From: Lotus japonicus
Lineage: Eukaryota; Streptophyta; Magnoliopsida; Fabales; Fabaceae
Direction: 5' to 3'
Assembly (NCBI RefSeq): GCF_012489685.1
Contig: NC_080045.1
Span: forward strand, 64,874,722-64,938,721
DNA length: 64,000 bases
Position numbers and translations under genes: made by a program. Position 1 is the stretch's first letter, and the number at the start of each line of letters is the position of its first letter. The notes below the pieces were generated by a model, which had not been told where the DNA came from, searched no databases, and was given only the letters and a program-made list of their open reading frames with translations. Below are positions 30,301 to 41,376 of this stretch, one piece after another.

Positions 30301-33300
30301 ATGATCTATTTTATTCTTGGAATCAGTACAAATACAATTGAAATCCAGCTCCAACTTCAGCTTCTACCATCCAACAAAGACTCCTTTACTGCAATGTTAA
30401 ACCATGTGCACAGCATAAATAGTTCCCTGAAATTATACATCAAATCCATTGTCATTTTCAAGTGCCAAATGTAATCAAACCAGTCAATGAAAGTGGTAGC
30501 CAACATATAAGCCATCCTACCACCGTATAACAATTCATGAAGTAAATGAGTTACCATAAGAAATAATGCTTAAAAGAAACAATATGAACTTAAAACTTAT
30601 TTGAAACTAATTTGGCTGCCCCTTAAGTAAATACGTTACTTAAAGCCCACATTAAACACCCCAGAAAACCAAATGTTCTCAAGTCAGTTAAGCATTCCAT
30701 AATGAACTCAGAAAAATGTATATTATGTCAAAACCCATTTTTGAAAGTGACATAAAGTATGTGAAATGTACTATTACAAATTAATATCATGAAAGAATCA
30801 CTTGCTCCTGCGAATCTAGCACGTTCAATAAGATCAAAACATGAACCTAGCTGATTTAAGAATTTGAGCAAGATATAACCAATATCAACAAACAGTTACT
30901 GGTTGTATTGTATATACAGAGTACCCTAAAGACTTTACATATTTAAAAACCAAAACCATAATAGACTATTAAAAAACTACAAATAAATGGAATTGGAGAC
31001 TGTGTAATCGATGGCAGCCAAGATGGTATACATGTTAAGATTCACAGACAAACAAATTCAGTTAGAAAATCAAGAACCAAACCACAACAGAAAGAGGGTA
31101 AACAAAAAGGGACACCATTCAAGGATCTATATAGTATGGATTCACATATAATTGCAGCCAGGAGAGTGTACAGGTTAATATTACAAAAATGCAGAAATAG
31201 CATATAGTAAAAACACCATTCTACCTTTATTCTTTGAACTTTTCTAGACTCTGAACAAAGAAACAACGAGTACTCCCAATCATCACGGAAATCAGAGAGG
31301 CGTAACTGCCATAACAGGGAAAAAATAGTTATAAACAAAGGGCCATGTGAAGGGGGGGACAGGAAGCATTTACTAAAAGATTGATAAATAGAAAGCATTT
31401 ACTAAATGAGAGTATGTGGGAAAAAAAAGGAGAAATGAGTGGCAGAATAGAAAACTACCTCTTGAAGTCTTCCACAAAAAGCATAATAGTGAAGATGATT
31501 AGGAAGTGGGGTTCTTGGTGGCATAGACAACTATATACCTGTATGAAGGGACAATATGAGTTTAGGAAGACAATAAACGAAAACACTGAAAACATATATA
31601 CTCATTTTAGAGACAATAAATTCAGTTAGAACTTGGATCCTAAGGAAAATACTTCAACTTCAAAAAATTATTTTGCTTTCCAAAAATTACAAAACAAAAT
31701 GAAAATGTAGCCAATTTCAACTACCATCAAGTTATACATGAGCGAAAATTGTAGGAGAAGAAGATTTTGAGTACTGATGCCACAAAAAAAGGCTCAAAAC
31801 CCCATTGGAAGATTTCAGAAGCAAGATCTCCAATCTGTGAGCCTCATGAAATCCCTAAACCTAAAACAACACCTGAAACATAATTTTAAGTGTGTGGCAT
31901 CAATAATTGAAAATAGATAGTCAAAGAAAAATTCAAGCACACTTTTTTCTTCGTCTGAAGACTATGAGAATGAGTACATCATAGGTTAGTTACACTTCCA
32001 ACCTCATGTAATAAAAATTAATGATAATTAAAAATGCCTTCAAGAAATATGGAACTAAAATGTCCTAGGATAGCCATGATCAAATTTCAAAATCATAGGG
32101 AGCCCAGTCAAGCTACTTGACTTGTAAAAAAAAATTGCAGAACCCAGCGCAAAAGCTGAACAGTACAATAAGAGTAGCAAGTAGCAACATGTAACATAAA
32201 CAATCATTTTAGTAACGAAAAACAGAAGAACCAGAAATTGAATTCATTATACTCACAAACCTCATGATGAAAACTCCGGAAAATTCTCTCCGCCTAGTGT
32301 GACTTAAGCATTCAGACTTAAGTAATCATTATGCTTCTTACCAAGTCAAATTACAAAGGCATAATAAAACAATTTCACACTTCAGCTGCAAAACCTCTTT
32401 TTTCACCATTGCTTCCAGCTTATCCCAATCTTTTGTACTTGACCTTGATGATCGGTAAGCTGGCCAGGGTAAGTAGATCATTCAAAAAGAACTGCATAAA
32501 TATACATTGGGAGTAAGATTACCACCAAAATAATAATAAGAACATGAAGGTAAAAGTAGACATGGACATCCTCATAGACATTGCTTGAAGTAGATTTTTC
32601 GGTATTTTATTTAGATATTGAGTCTTCACAATGTAGATTGACAATGGAAGTCTTCTCCAACAGCCAAATTTCTTTGATGCTGAACAAAAGATAAAGATAA
32701 AAGAGGCAAAATGAGTGCAACTTATACTATCATTCAGTGAAAATTTAAAAACTACCATTTTGGACCTGCATAAAACGGATATATGCTTATAAAGATTGGT
32801 GAAGAGTAAGAATATTAAGTTTAGTTAGAAAAACATTTTATCGTAATAGGTACAATTCTAATCAAAAGTCCAAACACAAAAGATCTCATGACAACAGCGA
32901 GGACAAAAATGCATTTGAGTATAAAGAGGAAGTTTAACCATCATAATCATTTTCAAACAAATAGAGATTTTGCAGTCAAGAAATTATGTATAGAAGACTT
33001 AGCTCAAATGGTCATTGACTGCCTGATCAGGAGTGTATACATTTTTTCCCAAATAGATGGGGACATGGTACAGTGAAGATTGCTTGTATTGTTCCAACAA
33101 TTTTAGAAATCTTTGAGAGCATGCTGTGTGAAGGAACCTCATAGCCCAGCCAAGTATCACATTCACAACCTGGATACAACAGAACCAATAATGGTAAGCA
33201 TGGAAGATTCTAACATGTTGAAATAGAAATAACTTGAAAGTGTGTTTAGAAACTTTGCCATATAGAAACACATAAGTAAATGCCTTACATAGCGGCCCAA

Positions 33301-33640
33301 TCGCAACAAAATCATAATAAGAATAGAGAGGGTTATATGAAATCTGGACATACCTTTGTAATAAGAAATCAGATGCAGAATCAACACTCGTAGAGTTATC
33401 AAACTGACTTTCCCTGTATTAGGTTCTTGAAGAAATCTGTCTGAAATGCATGAAACCAACCATTAGAATAAGGAGGTTGAAACAGCGGCGTCAAGGTTGA
33501 AATTGAGGAAGAAGAAAGCTTTGGTTAGAGCTGGGAGCGGATGAGGAGGACGGAGGAATCAAGGGTGGAGGGTGGCGGCGGCGGCGCTTGCCTTCTGTGA
33601 TGTGTTAACTCTGTTTATTTGGGGCGGTCTCTAATTCGTA
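30301..33640 (-). other. Possible transcribed region with exon-like islands
   Basis: Islands of lower A+T on the minus strand are bounded by plausible splice sites. One is 31245-31312 (frame LRLSDFRDDWEYSLFLC, then gtagaa). Another is the SGT1-like exon at 32394-32459. Others are a stretch around 33000-33175 (HTACSQRFLKLLEQYK) and one near 33345-33445. A GC-rich stretch at 33480-33620 could be a first exon. I cannot join them into one frame, and most have stops in neighbouring frames. It could be a decayed multi-exon gene, a mixture of captured exons, or a long non-coding transcript. Confidence 0.3.
32394..32459 (-). pseudogene. SGT1-like exon fragment
   Basis: Between a good acceptor (ccctggccag) and a weak donor-like position, the minus strand encodes YRSSRSSTKDWDKLEAMVKK followed by E. 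This strongly recalls the linker between the CS and SGS domains of plant SGT1 (usually Y-P-S-S ... DWDKLEA-VKKE), a co-chaperone of HSP90 and NLR immune receptors. The Pro is replaced by Arg and no other SGT1 exon was found nearby. It is probably a captured or decayed exon. Confidence 0.4.
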
Positions 33641-35540
33641 AGTCGTAACTCGTAACATATAGCATTGTTGCTTTTTAAATGGGAGACTAACATTTTTGGT
33701 GTTTTCTTCCTTAGCCCAAGAAAATTTACATTCTCTTCTTTGCCACTATTGGTCAGTATAGGAGGTGAGTGTGGTGGACGGTTGTATGGGAACTGAAGAG
33801 AGAAGCATTGAAGATAGAGAGATTCATAAATGAAATTGGCTTCAGTTTGAATGGGCTTCGATTAAGGTTAAAAATCATGGAATATAAGCATCATTTATTT
33901 CACATGGTGTTTACCGTTTCTACTTCCTATGCAATCTGAAGGGAGAGGAGTATGGATTGGATTCAATGAGGGGAGATAGTGAGAGAGAAAATAAAAGGAG
34001 TTGTTATTTTTGAAAACAGAAAAGAAAAGTTATTTTGTTTTGAAAATAAAAACAGAGTAATTATTTTTTGAAACTAAAAATAGAGTAATTATTGATTTCA
34101 AATAATGTTGCATGTGGTTGGTATTTAAAAACAGATACCGTATTAATGATTTCAAATAAATAAATAAATAAAGATTTTAAATAATAATTTATATTTAGTT
34201 AATATCTATTATGTTTTTATTTGAAAAAAGTTATAATAAAATATGAGATATTGTAAAAATGTATAAATATTGTAAAAATTTATAAGTGTATGCAATCAAT
34301 TGGTATTCATAATTGAGGGAAATTTTCAAAAAAAGGAATTGCAATCGGTTGGTATCCATAAGAATTGATTGATAAAAATAATTTAAAAATTGTGGAATAT
34401 GCCTCATGTACCGTTCCTATCTGAATGGAGATGAGTAGGAATTTAATGAGGGGAGATAGAAGGAGAGAGAGTTGGTGGGAGAAAGAAGAGGGGGAAAGAA
34501 ATCAGAGGACGGAGAGAGAGAAAAAAGAGGAATGAGAGTTAATTGCACGTATATAGATATATATTGGAAAGAGAAAAGAAATGGAAGGAGAGTTAATTGC
34601 ACATAGAAAACATATAGTATTAAACACTCAGAATAAATAGTTGAGAAGACCGAGTAAATGAGAGAGAGAAAAAAGGATGGAGATAGTGAGGGAAGAGAGA
34701 TAAAATGGAGAAATCCATTCAAAGGAGGCTAAGTAATTTAAAAAATTTCGAATATTAATGAAAAATGGTCTAGATACATTATATGTTTTTCAACAACATG
34801 AGAAAAGGGAGTAAAAAGAGAGATAAAATGAATGGAAATTAGTGATAATTGTATATTGAAATTTGTCCATCATTAAACACTTATAATAATGTTGTGCTTT
34901 GGTCGAGATAATGAGTTAGGATCAAATTAATGCAGATAGTGGGATATGATGGAGAATGAAGGATGGAAGAATAAAAATGAATATAATAATCCTCAAGGGA
35001 CACGTGTCGAGTTGTGGTGCGAAGGGGAGGGAATAAAATATTGTAAAATATTCTGGAGCTGAGGTTTTTGATAATGGCATGCTTAGAATGTTACTGCTTT
35101 AATATATATATTGATTGATATTGATGATTGATATTGATATTGATATTGATATCTTTCATAGATAGCGCAAGGGATAAAGGTAGTATATACAACTTGCATT
35201 TACTTATAACGTGCAACATGTTTCTGTTTTTAGATATCAATTTTTTAAATATTTAAAAACATATCATTCAAACTATTTTCTTCCTTGAAAAACTGTTTTT
35301 AAAATTTGTTTATGAAAACTAAAACTGCAATTAAACACTCTATGTATTCAATAACATACACAACATGGTGCCACCAACATTAATAGAAAAAGAACCAACA
35401 CTAGGCTTTTTGCATTTAAAAAAACAACTTATTGACTAAAGATTGTGAAAGCAGCTAGCTAGATGAGATTGACTTTTGTACTAAGGAATAAAAAGACTCT
35501 TAATAAAAAATCTCAAACATGAAGATACTCAAAACTATCC
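33641..35540. other. Gene-free repeat DNA
   Basis: The stretch contains GA-rich patches (33950-34010, 34430-34540, 34660-34700) that give meaningless open frames on the minus strand, a run of ATTGAT/ATATTG microsatellite at 35105-35150, and AT-rich spacer. I see no exon, RNA gene or terminal repeat that I can defend. Confidence 0.4.
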
Positions 35541-36895
35541 AAGGGTGGAAAAACAAGAAATACCCACCGTTAATTTCATTTTCTGCCCCGTAAAATAATG
35601 ACAACACAACGTAATTAAGAGGTTAATATCATTGCCAAAGAAGTCTTTTGGAGCAAAATTTTAGTACTCTATGAGGTCTTGAAAACTCAATAGTTATCCT
35701 CTCTTTTTTAAGTTTTAGAAAAAAAATTAAAATTGAGAAAAACTTAATTTGTATGTCAAATGTCATGTTTAATCAAATAGTGTAATCCAACATTATTGAT
35801 TATACACAACCCATAATCTCTGTGGACTGTGATAACCAAAAACTGCTATAATCTGTGGTTAGAAGGAGTGCTTCTTCTTGTTGTGTATAATCAATAATGT
35901 TGGGTTTGCTAAAAGAAAATTTACTTTTGTCGATAAGCTGAGCCTAAACAAAAATGTAACCTCTTAAAGATGCACCATAAAGATTGCAAGTAATAAACTC
36001 CCACATCCACAAGGAGGATGATCTAAACAACCAATCCCCAACTCAAACCCAAGGAGCTAGTTCCATATTGCATATATAGAACAAACTTGAATTTTGTAGT
36101 TTTTCATTTGCATTAACTTACCTATTTGGGGAGCCAACTTCACCAAACAGTGGATTTTTCATAACAGAACTAGATTGCCTCATGCAGAGGTTATCTCAAC
36201 TTAAAAAACAATAGAAATAAAATTCCAATAAAAAGGGGTAGGAAAGGAATATTGTTCGCCTCTCAAATTTTACCTCGATCGTACACAATATAATAACATA
36301 GAACGCATAAAGTCATGAGATAGAGATTAATATATTAAGTAGCAAGACAACTTTTATTATAGATTATTATATTTCTTATGCTTCATATATAGGCATAAGC
36401 TAGGTTTAATACATGGAGCAAAATGGTGCTAACTACTTCTTTTCCTTTTGCTCAGCATGCAAACCAGCAAAGTAGCCCTGAGGGTTTTTCTCAAACTGGT
36501 CCCTTGAAATGTATGATCCATCTCCACCGGGAGCTTTCATTGCTGCACCATCAGAACCGTTGCCTACACTCTCTTTCGGCTTGGCAATGTTGCCTTCACC
36601 TTTGCCAACACTTCCACTAGCTTTGCCATCCATGATTCAATTCAACAGCACTCACAACTTACAAGGTGCAAAGAAGTAGTAATGCTTAAAAGGCTTAATT
36701 TCAAACTAAGATGTTGTGACTCAAAGCTTGGGTTGGCTGGAAATTTATAGAGGAGAAGCTCTTCTCAATTTATGCGCGAATTTAAAATTTTCATATTTTC
36801 CAAAGCATTCATATATAGATTAACGCGTAAGTCAAGGATAAATCTTAAATGCATTTGACTTATGCTAAATTGCTTCAATTTTCAAGGCCTCTCTC
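35541..36895. repeat. Duplicated block D (partners B and C)
   Basis: The segment 35840-36895 aligns with 18898-19668 plus 24596-24910, as if the copia element were absent there. The segment 35550-35770 aligns with parts of 26920-27560. The block carries the intact Gly-rich gene. The copies lie 9-17 kb apart, so this is a dispersed local duplication rather than a tight tandem. Confidence 0.7.
36433..36633 (-). CDS. Gly-rich small protein, 66 aa (intact paralogue)
   Basis: This open frame starts MDGKASGSVGKGEGN at 36633 and ends TAG at 36433. The N-terminal half is polar and Gly/Lys/Ser rich. The C-terminal half has MKAPGGDGSYISRDQFE and NPQGYFAGLHAEQKEKK, shared with the broken copy at 19498-24630 and, more loosely, with 27702-27902. 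A TATA box (ctataaattt on the coding strand, about 36745) lies roughly 110 bp before the ATG and is conserved in all three copies. The product has no signal peptide or membrane segment. Function is unknown. Conservation of frame, length and core promoter suggests a real gene. Confidence 0.75.
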   Translation of the reverse strand: MDGKASGSVGKGEGNIAKPKESVGNGSDGAAMKAPGGDGSYISRDQFEKNPQGYFAGLHAEQKEKK

Positions 36896-37469
36896 TCAGT
36901 TTCCATGCACCCCCTCAGTTCTTACTTCTTATATTTACCAGGCCACATGTGTAACTCGTGGGTGTTTTATGCATGCATAGAGCATAGTTGAACTCTCTTA
37001 AGTCAGAACATGAAAAATATTGATATCTCATGAGATAGTTAAAATTGCTCTGTTCTGTATTGGAGTTTCTTTTTGCTTTTGAAAAATTATTTACCATGTT
37101 AATCCTGATTGGAGTTTCATATTTTGAGTGGAAGGAAACAATTTACTACAAACATTAACACACTAGAAACATCAGGGTGATTTTCCAAAAAAAAATAAGC
37201 ATCATGGTGAACTGCACGCAATAAAAAGAAGAAAATAACAATGAAGTACACAAAGAAAAAAGAATAACAATGAAGTAAAACAAAGATGCTAGATTCATGA
37301 ACTAACTCCCATTAAGCATTTTCTAACCAGTGTCCTCAAATCATAATTTCTTACCAACTATAATTCTGTTTCCATGCAGTTCATTGTTCACAGTCCAGTA
37401 CATCATAATGTGACAATATTTCACAATACAAAAAATATCATTCTCATTGTAATTCTCATTCATCTTTTT
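36896..37469. other. Intergenic, no gene seen
   Basis: This is an AT-rich spacer between the Gly-rich gene promoter and the 3' end of the F-box gene. The right end is presumably F-box 3' UTR. Confidence 0.4.
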
Positions 37470-38534
37470 TCAGCTTTGCTCATCGACACCCGGGAGTGAA
37501 AGCATCGACTCTATATAGATGGGCACCCGGGATTCTAGATAACCACGATATTCGCAATGCTCTAGTTGTTCTCCATTATCAGTATACTTCACCAGTTTAG
37601 TGAAACCATCCATAACAATATCCCCACCTTTTGTAGAGCATACAGGGCAAATGCCACTCAAAGATAGAACAATGGTCTTGGTCCAAGAAGACTGTGCTTT
37701 GTAATTATCCATAACAAATATTTCAAATTTATCCCTCCTCTTAACCGATAGACTCAAAAATCTTCCATACACCCACAAATTACAAGATGAAAGACGACGG
37801 GCAAGATCAACTGGGTCTGGGTGCGGTATCTCTAAAATTCTCTTTTCCATCAAATCAAAGACAATAATAACATCCATTGATTTATCATGGTCATAAGCCA
37901 CCCAGTGAATGGCCTCGTTGAAGAGCAACCCGGGTCTTCGATCACTACAAGCGAGGTTCAAGGGACGTGAATTGATACCTTCAATACATTTCCACATATT
38001 AGCTCTCATTGAGAAAAACTGCACAGGTACTAAACGTCTAAGTGGGGCGAGTGTTGTGGGCACTTGAACCACCAAGTAGTCATCTTCTGATGAATCATAC
38101 CCAAAACCATATATATTACAATGAAGGTTGCGGTCAAAAGGAGATGTAGGTACTCGTTTGTGGACATGTGTGGATGGATTCCACAACCATATATGGCTGA
38201 TCCGATTTGCCATAGATTCCAATAGCAGAAAGCCTCTACACGAGCCTACAATTCGAATATAAGAGTACGTAGACAAAAAGTCAACATTGATTGGTTCAGA
38301 AATAGGATTAGAGTGAAGCCATCCATCTAAGTCCATGGTTTGAATACCAAGCTTGGTATTGAACACAAGTCTAGGAGTAGCAAGTTCATAATGTGATTTT
38401 GCAAAATGGGGATCCGATATGAGAGACCGCCAAAACTTGCACACAGCCTTGACGCGTAAAAGAGACTTTACCGGCAACCTCAACAGGATTCTAGTTATCA
38501 AATCTTGAGGCAGATGGTGGATTTGAGTCTCCAT
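37470..38534 (-). CDS. F-box protein with F-box-associated (FBA) domain
   Basis: This is an intronless frame of 354 aa. The start is the ATG at 38534 (METQIHHLPQDL); the open frame extends upstream to 38588 only through a non-ATG codon. Residues ~6-48 are a canonical F-box (LPQDLITRILLRLPVKSLLR, then CKFWRSLISDP). The rest is an FBA type-1 beta-propeller-like region with GSCRGFLLL, LWNPST and YGFGYDSSEDDYLVV. Such proteins bind SKP1/ASK through the F-box and recruit substrates to SCF ubiquitin ligases; CPR1/CPR30 is the best-known relative. The target cannot be predicted. The 5' end and leader are partly duplicated downstream on the plus strand (38735-39330). Confidence 0.9.
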   Translation of the reverse strand: METQIHHLPQDLITRILLRLPVKSLLRVKAVCKFWRSLISDPHFAKSHYELATPRLVFNTKLGIQTMDLDGWLHSNPISEPINVDFLSTYSYIRIVGSCRGFLLLESMANRISHIWLWNPSTHVHKRVPTSPFDRNLHCNIYGFGYDSSEDDYLVVQVPTTLAPLRRLVPVQFFSMRANMWKCIEGINSRPLNLACSDRRPGLLFNEAIHWVAYDHDKSMDVIIVFDLMEKRILEIPHPDPVDLARRLSSCNLWVYGRFLSLSVKRRDKFEIFVMDNYKAQSSWTKTIVLSLSGICPVCSTKGGDIVMDGFTKLVKYTDNGEQLEHCEYRGYLESRVPIYIESMLSLPGVDEQS

Positions 38535-38734
38535 TCTAGAGAAAATAAGGAAATATAGAAACAGAAAGTGAGATAGAGAAAGCAACAATGAATATTAGGG
38601 TTTGGTTATGATTAAGATAAATAATAAATTGTGATTATCATTCATCACTATGAATTCAATTAGAAATTCATACTAAATTTCTAATCATGCTCACCACAGT
38701 AGCTTACAGCAAGCAGCCAAACCAAAGTATATTC

Positions 38735-39330
38735 AAAATCAATGATGATTTGACAAAATGTAGAAACAGAAAGTGATAACAATGCCATGGGAAAATTGAC
38801 AAAATGTAGAAACAGAAAGTGAGATAGACAAGGCAAAAATGAATGGGGTTCGGTTATGATTGAGATAAATTGTGATTATGATCACTATGAATTCAATCAG
38901 AAACTCATTCTAATCATATGCTCATCACAGTATCTAACAGCAAGCAACCAAGTATTCAAAAATCAATAATGGAGATTGAAGGGAGTGTGTCGTCTTTACC
39001 TCGACGAGTCACTCGAACAGGATTGCAGTTATCAAATCTTGAGGCAGATGCTTGGTTTCAGAGTCCATTCTTGAGAAAATTAACAAAATGCAGAAACACA
39101 AAGTGAGATAGAGAAAGCAACGATTATTAGGGTTTGGTTATGATTAATAGAAATTGTGATTATCATTCATCAATATGAATTCAATCAGAAACTCATTCTA
39201 ATCATATGCTCTTCACAGTATCTAACAGCAAGCAACCAGTATATTCAAAAATCAATAATGGAGATTGGAGGGAGTGTGTAGTCTTTACCTCGACGGAGCC
39301 GGTGAGCGCAAGCGACGGTGGAAGAGCGGA
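38735..39330. repeat. Tandem partial copies of the F-box gene 5' region
   Basis: The F-box leader and first codons are repeated. Marker tagaaacagaaagtgagata occurs near 38556 and again near 38808, with a variant near 39090. The marker cagttatcaaatcttgaggc of the F-box N-terminus recurs at about 39022. Copies end near 39290 in GC-richer sequence. They contain only F-box gene 5' fragments, with no intact F-box domain. Confidence 0.65.
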
Positions 39331-39701
39331 CTACTTCAATCTCCTATCTCACACGAAGAAATGTTTTGGTTGTGGGTTATTACTTATTACCCCATGTTTG
39401 TTCTGTAATTGGCCCAGGGCCCAATTTATTACGAATGAACCAATCTTTCTTGACAAAAAAACTTATTTTCATTGTTTCATCAAAAAAGGAAAAAAAAAAA
39501 AAAACTTAATTTCCTTGACTGCTAATTTTAATAAAACAATAAAGAGATTATCATTCCAAACATTAGTTGTTAAAACTTCAAACCCATAAAATGCCTTTAG
39601 CCATTAAATCGGTTTCTTACAAAATTTCAAGATAAAATTGACTACATTAGATTCACAAAGTGAGTTACGTTAATATTTATCTGGATATCACTCATAACAC
39701 A

Positions 39702-40378
39702 TACTCCTTTCGTTCCTATTTAACTGTCAAAGAAGAGAAGAAACACACATATTAAGGAGTGCAATTAATTTTGTTATTTTTCATAAAAATATTATTTGAT
39801 TTCTTATTTCACCCTTTAAAATATATATTATCTTTCCTCATTTATTGTTACTGCAAGGACATTTTTTGGAAAAACATCATTTAATGCTCTCTTGAAATTC
39901 TTTTTTTTTTTGTGCTTCAGAAATAAAAACAAAACAACAAACTACACTCCTAATCTATCCTTAAGGAGGATAGCCTCTAAATCCGGCAGCGGAGAGACCA
40001 CCAAGTGAAGACCAGGATGTCTCAACGCCAACCCCTGTTTTGCTAACCAATCCGCTGCTGAGTTGCCCGCGCGGTTAATCCAAGAGAGACTAGTTCACCA
40101 ACCTCTGTTAAGCAGTCCTTGAATCTCTTGAAGCAATATAGCTTGGCTGTGGAGGCTAATCTGATTCGAATTCTGCATAACCATGACTAATTCTTGAGAA
40201 TCCACCTCACAAAGTACTCGGCGGAAACCTTGATCTCAAGCAATTCTCAACCCATCCCTTAGAGCCGTGGCTTCTGTTAGAAAGACAGAGTCTCTCTCTT
40301 GAAACTCTAAGTAGACAAATATATAGGAACAATTTTTTTTTCTTCAAAGTTGACAGTTAATAAGGAACGGAGGGAGCA
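39702..40378. mobile_element. Stowaway MITE split by a LINE fragment
   Basis: The outer ends are CTCCTTTCGTTCCTATTTAA (39704) and, on the opposite strand, CTCCCTCCGTTCCTTATTAA (40376), the typical Stowaway/Tc1-mariner MITE end. The left end follows TA; the right flank is CA, a decayed TA. Subterminal CTGTCAA matches on both sides. Without the inner insertion (39902-40295 plus one target copy) the MITE would be about 266 bp. Confidence 0.8.
39889..40308 (-). mobile_element. LINE 3' fragment with RNase H, 394 bp, nested in the MITE
   Basis: The insert is 39902-40295 with target repeats CTCTTGAAATTCT (39889-39901) and CTCTTGAAACTCT (40296-40308), 12 of 13 matching. A T-run at the left is the poly(A) tail, so the element lies on the minus strand. 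Its sequence encodes a decayed C-terminal RNase H of L1-type LINEs: on the minus strand DQGFRRVLCEVDSQELV and later NRAGNSAADWLAKQG are recognisable, with stops. It is severely 5'-truncated. Confidence 0.8.
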
Positions 40379-40448
40379 TGACCTTTAGCACCAAACTTTT
40401 TTTTTGTAAGGCCAAGCTTTCAACTTTAAATCTAGAATGTGGTTGTGT

Positions 40449-40916
40449 AACTCTTTTTTTTTTTGAAATTAAACATCAAATAGATTAAGGGCCAACTGGC
40501 AATAGGTTCGTTACATCAGAGTCAACCAACGGGACAGCGGCTACAGGAACCTCTTCAACCCACACCATATTGGCATAAGTTGACGCGTTCCTAGCCAAAA
40601 AATCAGCAACAATGTTTCCCGTGCGTCGAGCAAAATAAACAACAACAAAATCAAAAGCGGAAATTAACATACGACAGTCACTAATAATCGAACTCAGATA
40701 CGACCGGCCATCCTCATGCGCGTGCCAAGAGTTAAACAGCTGCAGACAATCTGTCTCCAAAGAAATCCGGCGGAATCCCAAATCAATCGCCAACTGCATC
40801 GTCCACTCTAGCGAGAGACATTTCCCAACTATATAACTACACAACCGTCCAATATTACCAAAGCACATAAAATGGACTATTGGTTGTAAGTTGTAACACG
40901 CGTGCTCGCTTAACAT
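40449..40916 (-). mobile_element. LINE-derived RNase H domain fragment
   Basis: The minus strand shows a poly(A) tail (T-run at 40449-40462) and an open frame from 40916 to 40485 of up to 143 codons. It resembles the RNase H-like domain (RVT_3) that ends plant LINE ORF2: LGFRRISLETDCLQLFN with the acidic residues, then ARRTGNIVADFLARNAS. The N-terminal ~35 residues look unrelated. The frame is open, so an independently expressed RNase H-like protein cannot be ruled out, but a 5'-truncated LINE is simpler. I could not fix its right end. Confidence 0.65.
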
Positions 40917-41376
40917 CCTATTTTATTGCTTCTTCGCGATTCATTAGAAACACGGGCAAACCAAGTCCACATTGATCAAGTCACAAATGTCAAGCAAAAA
41001 AGAACAACTCGCATTATATATATATATTGTTCTACCTTTTTTCTAAGAAGCAAGAATCAAACTAATGACTTATGAATTTTGTACAGATTTGTAACTAGCC
41101 AGCAGCAACCACCTCAGATCATTAAGAATTTCAAATTGTTGTATGAATCAATTAACTCTCTCTCTAACTGCTGGGACAAACAAATTAATAACATGTTTGT
41201 ATATATTGACTTCTCTTTGCAGAATCAATTACGACACTACTTACATAAACTTTTTAATATATTCAGACCTCAGAATCAATTCTATTGTAGAATGATTTTA
41301 AAAAGAATGCACTAACTAACTAGCTAATTCATTTCCATCTAGCACACTATAACCTATCTTCAAATTTTTTTTCCCT

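Noticed and set aside
33950..34722. GA-rich stretches giving a 101-codon frame on the minus strand
   Set aside because: The frame is low-complexity Ser/Leu/Phe/Pro from purine runs and has no domain.
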